Part shown: positions 21,291 through 30,907 of the stretch, piece by piece
How the letters are laid out: every line of letters starts with the position of its first letter
Numbering within the stretch: the stretch's first letter is position 1
Assembly (NCBI GenBank): GCA_933822405.4
Contig: CAKOGP040001980.1
Span: 466,784-530,783, forward strand
Origin: Cylindrotheca closterium
Lineage: Eukaryota; Bacillariophyta; Bacillariophyceae; Bacillariales; Bacillariaceae
DNA length: 64,000 nucleotides
Direction of reading: 5' to 3'
The notes under the pieces: model-generated
Databases searched by the model: none
Seen by the model: only the letters and a program-made list of their open reading frames with translations
Told to the model about the DNA's origin: nothing
Translations under genes and position numbers: made by a program

Positions 21291-22406
21291 CTATTCTGAT
21301 GCATTTTCCGAATTGCCGGCCGACTCTGCATGGTAGGGATGCACGGCAATAACTTTTGCCCCGTGCTCAGAGACCGAGAATTCAATTTCAATCTTGCCAA
21401 ACAAAATACGATAGGTTTCGGAGCCCGATAAGGAGCCCCTCTGATTTTTGGAAACTCCCTTGTGCGATGTCCGTGGATCTTGTGCCAGAATTTCTAGCAG
21501 TGTTTGCTTGGCTGCCTCCAAGCTGGTCTTGTCCTTGCTGGAATACAAGGGTGCCAAACGGTTATGTTCGACAAACTTCAAAAGGGAGGCTTCGGCAGCA
21601 TCCGTAAATTCCACACTAGGTAATACATCTTCTTTATTTTCAACCCAATCTGGTAGTTTGAGTAGGCTCGTGTCGTAGACATTCCCTGGGATATCCCAGT
21701 GCACATAGGGCTTGACATCATACACGGGGGTTCCATGGACAAGGTCGAGTGCTTTGATGTACAAACGACGAGTAGATGGCTCCCACCGATCGATGATCAC
21801 AAGAGACAGTCCCAGAGCGTTAGGACGGTGAGGTGATCGGGTAGCCAACATTCCAACCTTTCTGCCTCCTCCTCGGGGTGGGCGTATTTTGGTTTTCTTG
21901 GAAGTGGCCAAACTCGTGTTGGCGTGAAATTGAAAGATCACCCACAAATGACTATATTCCGCAATACCATCCACAGCCTCAGGTGACAGCGAAGAGTTGA
22001 ATTGAACAAATCCGCGACTGCTGGGAACCAAGGCACCTTGACGAGGTGTTCCCATGCGTTTTGTGTAGGGTGATACGATGGTACCAATCGTCGAGAGTCT
22101 CATGGCATATGGGTCTGCGTCATTGTTGTTCCCGATGTCATTGCTTTCTTTTAAGGGTGCATTTTTCTTTTCGTTCAATAGACTTCGCAACTTTTGCTCC
22201 GCCCGAATCCTTCCTTTTCTTTCCTCTTGTCGTCGTCTTTCCCATTCCTTGGATTCTGCTTCCATTTCTTCTTCATGCCTCTTGTTGGAGATTCGAAGGG
22301 TTGCCCAAGTTGCAATTAATCCACATAGAGCTGAGGTTATGGTCAGTGCAACAGCCGTGTTTGTTGAATCTTTGTTGGATGCATAATTGTTGTTGCTAGC
22401 CACCAT
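21291..22406 (-). CDS. TrmO/TsaA-type tRNA methyltransferase with N-terminal membrane segment
   Basis: A 371-residue protein whose central part matches the TsaA/TrmO family, which uses S-adenosylmethionine to N6-methylate t6A37 in some tRNAs. Visible motifs are STIGTIVSPYTKRMGTPRQG, the EYSHLWVIFQFH strand, RSPHRPNALGLS and ALDLVHGTPVYDVKPYV. The N-terminus has a hydrophobic segment (about residues 16-38, TAVALTITSALCGLIATWA) followed by a charged helix, so the protein may be anchored to a membrane, as the bacterial enzyme is not. The stop lies 56 bp from the stop of the RNA polymerase gene in a convergent arrangement. Confidence 0.85.
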   Translation of the reverse strand: MVASNNNYASNKDSTNTAVALTITSALCGLIATWATLRISNKRHEEEMEAESKEWERRRQEERKGRIRAEQKLRSLLNEKKNAPLKESNDIGNNNDADPYAMRLSTIGTIVSPYTKRMGTPRQGALVPSSRGFVQFNSSLSPEAVDGIAEYSHLWVIFQFHANTSLATSKKTKIRPPRGGGRKVGMLATRSPHRPNALGLSLVIIDRWEPSTRRLYIKALDLVHGTPVYDVKPYVHWDIPGNVYDTSLLKLPDWVENKEDVLPSVEFTDAAEASLLKFVEHNRLAPLYSSKDKTSLEAAKQTLLEILAQDPRTSHKGVSKNQRGSLSGSETYRILFGKIEIEFSVSEHGAKVIAVHPYHAESAGNSENASE

Positions 22407-22654
22407 CGTGAATGATGTGAGTTTGAATTTTGTGAGTTTGTGGTAGATTTCAACAAATGTCTCGTCGGTTGGGGCACGGACGTTTCGACTCCGCGGACTA
22501 GGGGTTGCGAATAAAAAAGGTAAAGTCTGATAAAGTACAGTAGTTGAGTTTGTATTCCATCAGGTTCTACCAGGTACCCATCGCTACTACGAAGTGTACG
22601 TTTCGAACTAAACGATTTCTACTAGCTTAAAAACTCCCATATGATGCCAATGGA

Positions 22655-24260
22655 CTATGTATGAATCACTTGCTTGCTGAGAAATGGCAACAAGTGCTCA
22701 ACAAGTGTGAAAATGCCACAACCAACTCGACAACTCTGGCGCGAAGAATCTTGCTCTACCTTTTCAAGTTTCTCTCCCACCAATGGATTCTCGTCCAGCT
22801 TCATTTTCCATAACTTCAGTTCCAACAACGAGAGCATCTCCACCAATCCAACTCCACGAGCTTGCCAAAAAAAGACTGGACTCCATTGCTTGAGATTCCT
22901 AGGTCCGAAGCGCGTACAAGTCTTTCCTCCTCCGACAGTAGTTCTTGTTCCCAACGATCCAGCCCCAAAAGTGGTAGTCTCTGGCCAACAAGGAGATTTA
23001 CCAACCATCGATTCTTAGAAAGATACTCCAACACGGTCGATCCAAACAAATCCTTGGTGCGAGCCACATCGAATACAGAAAAGAGCACTTGAAGCAGTTC
23101 CACGATGGGCTTTTGAGCTAGAGACAAGATATGCAATGGAGTCATTCCAAAGATATCCCTTTGGAACAACATTCCTGGATTATCACTCAGAATTCAAACA
23201 TTTGTTGAGCTGTGTCTTCCATGGGATGGTAGCTGTGAAAGTAGCAGACTCTGTGAAGAGGAATGCTATCAAATCGGCGTATCAACTTTTCTTGAAGACC
23301 TTACAAGCTGCATGCAACTTTCGCAAGCTGGTACGTTCGAGGAATAAGTAGATCCAAGTCAGAATTTCTCTGAAAAAACGCCTCCGACGGATGCAGATTC
23401 ATGTTCACAAAGGATGGCCCTGGGCAGCCGACGATGAGCTTGGCATTTTCCGATTCTTCCAATGATAACAAGGAACTGCACCCGTATTCTCTTCTGAATG
23501 CAATTGACATGGCATTCGGTGGAGCGCGGATATGTGTCAATGCCCAGCGTTTGCAAATGTTCCGCTCTCGGTCGATCCTTCGAGATTGGGCGGAACGGTT
23601 ATCCATGACAGCTCCGAACAAGATTCAAAGGCATTGTCTCCAATCGTCAGGCATTGGGTGCAGTGTGATTAATCCATGTTTTGCAAAGCCGAAGAGCGCG
23701 AGAAAGCCTATTCTCCAATTTTCTTCACTATTATAGGAATATCAATCTCTTCCAATTCCTCGCACAAGTGCAAAAGTTCGGGCTCGATTACATCCAAACA
23801 GGGTCGTAATCCGACCGTCTACAGCTTTTGAAAGCTGCGCCTCCAATGGTTTCCACTGTTGCAGGAACTTCCAGATGACGTATTTAGTCCCTGTAAAAGC
23901 ATATTTGCCGACGACTTCAAGTCTCACGGGCAAATCAATTGAGTTTAAGCTCGAACAATCACAGAATGCATACTCAAAAATCTCTCGCAATGTCGATGGC
24001 AGTTTGATTTTGGTCAACGCCCAGCAAAGCGAAAAGGCGCTGACTCCAATGGTATGAACACCCTCTTCGAAGATCGCTTCTTATATAAGGATTCGCGCCA
24101 ATAAAAGAATTTCCCAGGAAGGAGGCGCACGGATCCATCGACGTGGACGAACCGGACATCAGGAACTTGATCTTAAGTTGTCGACGATGTGAGAACAAAG
24201 ACAGTGGTTGGGTCAAACTTCAACCGGGCTTTCTTCCTTAGGGGCATTAGAAAAAGGTTG
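22655..24260 (-). pseudogene. Decayed LRR-ankyrin family gene, copy A
   Basis: Read from 24260 downward, the minus strand carries a scrambled version of the family seen at 36345-37877. The opening KKARLKFDPTTVFVLTSSTT matches that copy. BspA-like repeat pieces (KIKLPSTLREIFEYAFCDCS) follow at about 24017-23870, then ankyrin-like sequence (IFGMTPLHILSLAQKP) at about 23150. Frameshifts separate these pieces: the ankyrin part switches frame near 22860, and a short deletion follows EYLSKN. Several LRR units are missing. No single frame spans it, so it is a pseudogene. Confidence 0.75.
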
Positions 24261-24507
24261 CGAATCAGCTGGGAGCTTGGTTTGACCTCCCCAAGAACAA
24301 CTCTCGTCGTCAACTTCCTCTGTTTTGAGCTGTGAACAACAATGAAAAGAAACAATGACATCAAACAGGAGGCCTGACGTAGCTTCAATTCCCCTGTTGA
24401 TACGACCCAACCGACTGTTAAATTTTTGACATTATATCCGCCAAATAACGCAGAGGCATAATGCAGATTGGCATTTCGTCGTGTTGAAGACGAGTCAATT
24501 GAGAACT

Positions 24508-25023
24508 ATGGGACGACAATGTGCTGATTGCGGTTGCTTTTGTAACAGCAGTAGCTTCAGCTCGAATCAGTGGAGAAAAGGTGACGGGAACTCTCGTTGT
24601 TCTGACTGCGTTCATGGTTCCGGCTTCCAATGCAACCAATGTTCTCGTACCTTCAACAACCAAAACGAACTGAATATGCATATGCAAGTTCATCGTCCCC
24701 GTAATGTTGCGTGTCCAGTTTGTGGAGATCAAAGATTTGGGTCTGGCGCTAATGCGGTTCAACACGTTGAAAGTGGATTTTGCAGAGGTTGTCGTGGACA
24801 AGAACAAGCCCGCGATCAAATTTACCGTTTTGCTGCAAGCAAAAAAGGAATGCGGCCCTACTTGAATGGGACTCCCTTGCTTACAAATGGCAATGGTAGT
24901 TATGGCGGAACACCAGATTTTCCCTACAGCTGTCAACAATGCAACAAACAATTCCGACAACTCAGTCAGTTGATGCAGCATCAGGATCAGAAACACGGCA
25001 ATCTTCGCATGCTGGGTTATTAG
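24508..25023 (+). CDS. Small zinc-finger protein with an N-terminal treble-clef-like finger
   Basis: A 171-residue protein from the ATG at 24508. The N-terminus has CADCGCF and then NQWRKGDGNSRCSDCV, a CxxC...CxxC knuckle with the F-S-x-N-Q-W-R-K-G core. This core recurs, to my knowledge, in many diatom proteins and resembles the Stc1 domain. Then come a C2H2 finger (FQCNQCSRTF...HMQVH), a CxxC/HxxxxxC element (ACPVCGDQRF...FCRGC) and a final C2H2 finger (YSCQQCNKQF...HQDQKH). Nucleic-acid binding is likely; targets are unknown. It is the only apparently intact gene in the decayed block. A GTG-initiated extension upstream is not favoured. Confidence 0.7.
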   Translation: MGRQCADCGCFCNSSSFSSNQWRKGDGNSRCSDCVHGSGFQCNQCSRTFNNQNELNMHMQVHRPRNVACPVCGDQRFGSGANAVQHVESGFCRGCRGQEQARDQIYRFAASKKGMRPYLNGTPLLTNGNGSYGGTPDFPYSCQQCNKQFRQLSQLMQHQDQKHGNLRMLGY

Positions 25024-25091
25024 TAGTGAAGCGTGCAAAGTTTTCCTTGCCCAATACACACTGCATTCCATATTCAGGTGTGTCGAGCTGG

Positions 25092-25122
25092 TATATATAT
25101 AATATATATATAATATATATAT
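25092..25122. repeat. AT microsatellite
   Basis: A run of alternating TA with AATA interruptions, about 31 bp, just downstream of the zinc-finger gene. Confidence 0.9.
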
Positions 25123-25581
25123 GGAGAACGATGACGCAACAAGCGAAGTAAGATGTTGTGCAAAAAAAGTATTTCCTTGTGCATGCACACAGATGAATGC
25201 ACGACTGAAGCAACCCAAAGCAAACTAACTACAGTATAGAAGTAGACTAAGAAAAATGATCGTTGTCTAAGATCATTATCTTGTTTGCTGTGCTTTCGAA
25301 CTACTATATGCGAGTTTGTGCGTGTGTGTTTTGGTGTATCTGAACTTCTGTAGTCAATAAAATCTCTATGGTGCCTGGGACATCTAGATGCCATAAACCT
25401 CAATTGTTTGAAGGCGATGCGCATACTGCCGTGACATTTCTTGCGACAGATCGGAGGCTTGTTGTCGTGTTTCCCAACCACATCAGTTTGATAATGATTG
25501 CGCCATGGGCAAGTGGATGTGTGCCAGCAAGCGCGTTGTCCGTATTCCTATTGTGCTATACTCAGTCTCTTCGGCTGCCTC

Positions 25582-25634
25582 GGAACTGAAGTTCCCTAGC
25601 GTCGAGCGTCTTGATGGATGTCGCTCGATTTATA
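25582..25634. repeat. Twin-hairpin repeat, copy 1
   Basis: A 53-bp element that recurs 475 bp downstream. It can fold into two hairpins. The first is GGAAC-TGAA-GTTCC at 25582-25595; the second is TCGAGCG (25602-25608) pairing with CGCTCGA (25622-25628) around a 13-nt loop. The only difference from copy 2 is one base in the first loop. It could be a structured RNA, a transposon end, or part of a short coding segment (both copies lie in small open frames that share KFPSVERLDGCRSIY). Confidence 0.6.
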
Positions 25635-26056
25635 CAGTCCATGCACTCTCGAATCAACGGAATGAAAGAAAGGATATTGTAGCTAACGATTTAATATTAA
25701 TATTTCTTTATAAATATTGATGTTTTGCGAATAAAACATGTATTATTACTTGAATCGCATGAGTTATTGTTGGACGCACCTGCTGCACCGAAACATGGTT
25801 GTTGTCAGACACTGCTTGCATAACATATTATCAGAAGATATCCTGGAGAGATGACGGATGTGGGGTGGAAAATTTTCTTATTATTTTGTACAGCAGACAT
25901 ATATCCATTTGAAGATGTTTTCATGGGTAAGAAGCGTGTCTTGGAAAGAAGTGGTATTTCTACAACGGTTTTCCCGTTTTACTTAAGCAAATCGCATCAT
26001 GTGAGAGTATTTTGTGAGCGGTATGTTAACGTCTCTTTTACTGCTTCGAATGCCCA

Positions 26057-26109
26057 GGAACAGAAGTTCCCTAGCGTCGAGCGTCTTGATGGATGTCGCT
26101 CGATTTATA
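26057..26109. repeat. Twin-hairpin repeat, copy 2
   Basis: The second copy of the element at 25582-25634, with loop AGAA in place of TGAA in the first hairpin. Sequence on either side is much more diverged, though an AT-rich tail with scattered similarity follows both copies, so a larger old duplication of about 475 bp is possible. Confidence 0.6.
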
Positions 26110-26308
26110 TAATCTTCAGACAAACATGCACGCTCGATCTAAAGGGTAGTCACATATGTTTTATTGCATATAAGTGGTATTAATAAAATATGTATTATGA
26201 GGTATAAACCACAATAATAATGAATAATACAAGTGTTATTTCTTGCAATAGTAACAGCAGCAACAGTGGAACAAACGTTGGCAAACAATTACTTTATCAT
26301 TTTGGAAA

Positions 26309-26662
26309 ATGACTCGAGCCAGATCACAGAAAAGGAGGTTGTTACAGGGTGCTGATTGCAAAGATGAAACTTACCCAGCCCTGCCTAACAAGGACAAAAG
26401 CAATGAAGGTGAAGTTGGAGCCACTGGTAGTGGTCGTGGAACTGCATTTGAGGCTAATACTGCGTGTGATGGTCGTTCTACAGATAGCAATGGAGAAAGC
26501 AAGTTAGATGGTGGAGATGGAGCCGGTTTGTCAACGTTACCAAGTGCCGATACTACAGTACTGAGGGAATACGTAACAAAGCTGGCCTATAACCTACATC
26601 CAAGCATATACTACATTAACTCGACTCTTCGTCTTATTTGCCACTGCAACACGAAACCATAG
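26309..26662 (+). CDS. Hypothetical protein, doubtful
   Basis: A 117-residue frame opening with an ATG in fair context (gaaaATGa). The sequence is Gly/Asp/Ser/Thr-rich and low-complexity for 90 residues, then less biased. I recognise no family. It lies in a repeat-rich, gene-poor block and may be a fragment of a transposon-borne gene. Confidence 0.25.
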   Translation: MTRARSQKRRLLQGADCKDETYPALPNKDKSNEGEVGATGSGRGTAFEANTACDGRSTDSNGESKLDGGDGAGLSTLPSADTTVLREYVTKLAYNLHPSIYYINSTLRLICHCNTKP

Positions 26663-26853
26663 TAAATAACGTTGGCGAAAAAAGAAAAAGGGGCGTTATT
26701 TTCCGTTGACGTCAAAAAAGTATTTCAATATGTATTTTATTATTCGAATTCGATTTCCTTTTCCAGGTTGTCAACTATCCAGAAAGTAAGTGTGTTTTCA
26801 GCGAATCCTGGAAATTCCCAAAATTTAGGTGTACTTTCTGGAAAGTTGATGAT

Positions 26854-27015
26854 TGGGTAACCCGGATGAAAGCATAAAAACAGAAAGGATTGTATGGGCA
26901 ATGGCAAGGGCGTTGAGAGATACCCCATCCTTGTACAAAAAAGAGGAGCCATCTTTCGAAGTTTCTTTAGGTTAGGGAAGGGAGGTCAGTGACGGAAGCA
27001 CAGAGGAGACAGCAA
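26854..27015. repeat. Diverged direct repeat, unit 1
   Basis: Starts with TGGGTAACCCGGATGAA and aligns over about 160 bp with 27462-27632, offset 608 bp. Shared blocks include TATGGGCAAT, CCCATC and GTACAA. On the minus strand both units encode similar peptides (LYKDGVSLNALA versus LYTDGISLTPLL), so they may be remnants of a duplicated coding segment. Confidence 0.6.
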
Positions 27016-27461
27016 AAAAATTGAAGACAAGATGAAAGTTTGATGCGACCATGACGACGACGACGAGAACATTTTCTTTGCTCAAAAGAGAAGAGGAATG
27101 AAAGCATAGCAATGGCAAACAGCGACATACTACTGTAACGAAAATAATCATACTTTTGTTTTGTGTCCTGATGAATTTCTGGTTGGCGATGGTATATCCG
27201 GGAAGAATCGTATTGTTGGATTTTGTTGTGTTCTGTGTGTGTGCAGCGGTAAAAAGGGTGCAAATACAGTGAAACTACGTTTTGAGGGAAAAAAAAGGGG
27301 ACCGGATTTCTGGTCATTTTGCAGGGTCCTGCTACTACCGTAACTACTCCAATCTCCATACTTTAGTAGATTTAGGACTCCCTCCAATACAACGACATAT
27401 ACAGATTTCCCGGAACGCTGGTTACGCTTACATTTGGGATAGTTTGTAGTTGAATATATTG

Positions 27462-27632
27462 TGGGTAACCCGGATGAATGCATGAACCGATCCAAACTGT
27501 CGAAAGGAGTCTATGGGCAATAGCAAAGGAGTCAGGGATATCCCATCAGTGTACAAGACGGAGGATTCTTCTTTCAAAGGTTCTTCAGGTATGGGAAGAG
27601 AGAGCTGCGGTGGCAGCACAAAGGAGGGACTG
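27462..27632. repeat. Diverged direct repeat, unit 2
   Basis: Partner of 26854-27015. Identity is highest in the first 17 bases and drops towards the end. Confidence 0.6.
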
Positions 27633-27952
27633 GCGCAGTAACAACGCGCCAGGATTTTCTCGTGTAGAGGAGGTACAAAGTCTACTGTAGTAGACATTGT
27701 ACTGGGTGTCAGGTAAAGAATCGGCACACCAATGACTGTATAACCTTGGTAGAACTAGTACTACACATTGGATGGAGTGGCACGTTGGAGGGAAGTGCGC
27801 TTCAGGCACAATTTCAGTTTCTGACGACAAAAACATGATAGTACCTGTACAGGAGAAGTGGTTTTGCAACCCATGTAAGACCTACCAACACCCTCAGCGG
27901 AATCTCATGCAATGGTTCCAAGAGCCTTTTGTTGTTTTATTGTCCTCACGTC

Positions 27953-28215
27953 TTGTTTTCAACTGTTTCACCAGGATCCTGCTTATCATCAAGTATGCTT
28001 TCAATTGAATATGAATGGAGACATTTTAAAATTGTCTTGCCTTTGCTGGTGAGTATTCTTGACTACTGCAACGCACATTTGGTCTTGGCTCTTCTCATGT
28101 TTTGTTTTCAACGATTTCAACAGGATGCTTATCCTCATCGAGCATATTCTTCATGTGAACGGTTATATTTTTAAAGGTCTTGTCATTGCTGCTGGTAAGT
28201 AGTCTTGACTTCTTA
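27953..28215 (+). repeat. Tandem duplication with exon-like units
   Basis: Two diverged units, about 149 bp apart, each run from TTGTTTTC through a CAG acceptor-like site, a segment of about 73 bp, and a GTGAGT or GTAAGT donor-like site. The second internal segment is open in one frame (MLILIEHILHVNGYIFKG); the matching frame of the first contains a stop. This looks like a duplicated exon of a decayed gene, not a functional gene. Confidence 0.45.
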
Positions 28216-29189
28216 ACACATTGTTGGGCGTACTTCTTTTGTCTAACAAATTGTTCATTGATAAAAGAATTCTTACACATTAGTGTACTTCGAGGAATAT
28301 TGATGGACACCGATACGATACGATTCGCGGAGCAACCAATCAATGGACATCAAGATGTCAGTGATTCAATTTTGATCGAATGCTATTTCAGCGAAGCAAT
28401 TGAATTGCTCACATATCACTTGACTGTCAGCTCTATTTGGACTCTAAACATCTTGCAAGTCGACACAGTGCTGGTGGGTACGGTTACAGATGCTTATTCC
28501 ATTGAATGCTGGTAGACCATTCAAGATTCTCAAAGCCACGTCTCTGCTTGGTCATCTTTTGAGACTTGCAGCTATCCACTTTCTTAGCCGTCTATGAGCT
28601 GGAGAACCCACCCTGTCCGTCAACACCTTTCATTGGCCTATAGCTGTTTGAAATGACACTTGCTATTTGCATTTGGGTAGAATTAAAATATATAGTTCGT
28701 CTTCAAGCAATATAATCTCCTGTAGAATGTCAACATTTAACCCAACCTTAGAATTCGATACTTCCAATGGAGAATATATTTTGAACCTGTATTCTGCACT
28801 GAAAGCGTCACAATATATTGCTGCATGTTATGTCAATAGCCTACAGGCTGTTGCAATGATGTCATGAAGTGATTTTATTCCAAGAATCCTGTCACATCTT
28901 AGAAACAGGCCCACCTGACACAACGTGCAATGGAAAATTTTAAGTTGATCCACAATAATGGGATTCATTAGGGGGGAGGAAATTTGAAATAATCGTCTGA
29001 AATAATTTCATCGATGGGAACCATAAATGAAATTGTTCGGGAATATTTTAAGTGACCATCAAAATAAGAATCTGCAATAAAGTCCTGCGATGGATAACTG
29101 CATAAGTATCTAAGGATATTCCAGAGAGATATTTCAGTAGAAAAAGAGAATTGTGGCCAAGATATACGACCGGAATTTTAAAAGAAATA

Positions 29190-30128
29190 ATGGGGTCCCT
29201 GATGGCCGATGGCGATAATGGAGATGATAATAATTCAAATTGTGAGCCTGAAGCTACTGATGCTGGTGAAGATAAGGCTACTGATGAAAGTGAATATAAG
29301 GCTACTGGGGCTGTTTCTGAGGCTACTGGTACCGATGGTGATCCTGATGAAGCCACTGCCCCTCCTCCAGACAAGGCCACTGCCCCTCCTGCAGTAAGGA
29401 AGGGTGCTAAACAAAATTTTGATTCAATTTGGTGTTCTCCCAGCATGCCAAACACAATTTCTTTCATTGTTGCATGTCCTGTCGAGGGATGCCACGATCC
29501 AGTTGTAGTTGGCAAGGGTAGGAAGCTCTGTTCATTAAAGGGCAACGATCTATATAACTTTGCAAGTCTACGTCACAAAAGACTACCATCTGGTCTTGAC
29601 AAAAATGGGGGCGCGGAGCAACTTTTGCCAAGGGCACCTGAGATCCTCCTTCAGAAGCTGAAACCGAGGCAGGTGGGGGTGAGGGAAAAAAAAGCTAGAT
29701 TGAGTAGAAAGGAACGGTATGCGGTACCAAGCGACGACGAGGAGCCAATGGGTTCCGATACTGAAATGGTGTTGTCACGTACGCTGCTTGCACAACCGTC
29801 AAAAGCTGGTTGGCTGGACCTTGTTTTGCTGCCAAGGTTTCCTACATATTGTCAAAAGATGCGCAAGCACTACAAAACGCACCATATGGGTCATAAGCTG
29901 CCAAGTGGTTGCGAGTCAGAATCTCTAACGAGGATGAGGAGCAACGTCGAAATGTGGAATACTAGTCATTCTGACAGACAGATTAAAATCTCTGTCTTCC
30001 AGCAGAACTACAAGAATGTTTGCTCTGAACAGCTGTTGGATGAGATGGCATACTTTGTTTTGGATGACTTGCAGAAGGACAATTTGTGGCAGCGGATTAT
30101 TGAAGACTATGATGAGAAAGCAAATTGA
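29190..30128 (+). CDS. Uncharacterised protein upstream of transposase
   Basis: A 312-residue frame from the ATG at 29190. The first 80 residues are low-complexity, with repeated KAT/EAT/DKATAPP units. A more structured segment follows, with possible metal ligands (ACPVEGCHDPVVVGKGRKLC) and an RLSRKER basic patch. The C-terminal half has a plausible helical pattern (SVFQQNYKNVCSEQLLDEM). I recognise no family. Its position 780 bp upstream of the transposase in the same direction suggests, but does not prove, that it belongs to the same element. Its stop lies within a 56-bp tandem duplication. Confidence 0.5.
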   Translation: MGSLMADGDNGDDNNSNCEPEATDAGEDKATDESEYKATGAVSEATGTDGDPDEATAPPPDKATAPPAVRKGAKQNFDSIWCSPSMPNTISFIVACPVEGCHDPVVVGKGRKLCSLKGNDLYNFASLRHKRLPSGLDKNGGAEQLLPRAPEILLQKLKPRQVGVREKKARLSRKERYAVPSDDEEPMGSDTEMVLSRTLLAQPSKAGWLDLVLLPRFPTYCQKMRKHYKTHHMGHKLPSGCESESLTRMRSNVEMWNTSHSDRQIKISVFQQNYKNVCSEQLLDEMAYFVLDDLQKDNLWQRIIEDYDEKAN

Positions 30129-30208
30129 GAAGTAGGTGATCGACACTAAACATTATTGAAGACTACAGAAGAGAAAGCAAGTCAAGAAGTAGTTGATCGA
30201 CACTAAAC
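30096..30208. repeat. 56-bp tandem duplication across a stop codon
   Basis: Unit 1 is 30096-30151 and unit 2 is 30152-30208. Both begin ATTATTGAAGACTA and end GATCGACACTAAAC. The TGA stop of the upstream gene (30126-30128) is in unit 1; unit 2 is a slightly diverged copy with one inserted base. Confidence 0.85.
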
Positions 30209-30494
30209 AAAATCTTCTGTATTCGAAATTCCTTCACTAAAATATTAGCTTTTAGTATTAGCTTGGAAGGTTATCGCAAAATGCTTGACAAGTGGCCGTT
30301 TGCAGTTGCGAGCCAAATATTATATTTCTTGCCCATACATGATAATGACACAGAGTTATCATGGGCCTGTGTCACACTCGTCCGCGGGTTGTGGCGGGTG
30401 GAGGGAAAATTGGGAGGGAAAAAAAGGAGGCAAATTTTAAAAAAGTTTCCAGCGCATTTTTACACACGACACTGGCTGGGGGGGGTGGGTGCGG

Positions 30495-30795
30495 GTCGAA
30501 CTGATCGAGTAATAGACTCGATTCGTTCGACCAATCTCAGAAACCCGTGTGCGGTATTACCACGACACAAGGGTGAATTCAATCTCAGTCGATAAACTGG
30601 GCATCATTGCCTTGGCGCATCGACAACAACTTTTGACGGTCGAAGGCCGTTCGGCCTTTGTCCGTCTGTAACACAATGTAGTCAAAGAAATCGAACAGGA
30701 GCGGCCTGTAACTGAAAAAATGCCCCCAAAACGCCCCGCCTGCGGGGCGCCCCCTAACCTCCGCCGTAGGCGGAGAACTGACTCCGCCGTAGGCG
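30495..30795. repeat. Cluster of hairpins upstream of transposase
   Basis: Five palindromes lie within 300 bp. A compound hairpin at 30495-30531 pairs GTCGAA with TTCGAC outside and ATCGAGT with ACTCGAT inside. AAGGCCG-TT-CGGCCTT is at 30643-30658. CGCCCCGC-CT-GCGGGGCG is at 30732-30749. CTCCGCC-GTA-GGCGGAG is at 30759-30775, and a related CTCCGCC-GTA-GGCG is at 30782-30795. Subterminal palindromes of this kind are common binding sites for transposases, but a role in this element is inference. Confidence 0.75.
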
Positions 30796-30806
30796 CTGTC
30801 AACTAG

Positions 30807-30813
30807 TATAAAA
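30807..30813 (+). promoter_or_regulatory. TATA-box-like element
   Basis: TATAAAA lies about 95 bp upstream of the transposase ATG and just after the hairpin cluster. It is a plausible core promoter. Confidence 0.4.
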
Positions 30814-30907
30814 TCTACATAGATGGATCCTCTGTTCCCCCAACTACCAGAAACTCCAGAGATGTTTTATTTCGGCGCGTATCTACCCGTTCAATATTTT
30901 GTCATCT

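Larger units (their letters stand above)
26663..28869. other. Gene-poor block with diverged repeats
   Basis: No intact gene is seen in about 2.2 kb. It contains a diverged direct repeat (26854-27015 and 27462-27632) and a 149-bp-period tandem duplication around 27953-28215 with splice-site-like borders. Short open frames here lack family patterns. Confidence 0.45.

Noticed and set aside
28180..28515. A 111-codon plus-strand open frame
   Set aside because: It begins within the tandem duplication and has no recognisable family; likely part of a decayed gene.
30491..30540. tRNA-like GGTCGAACT... segment
   Set aside because: It forms a hairpin but lacks the A box and cloverleaf; no tRNA gene was found by eye in the window.
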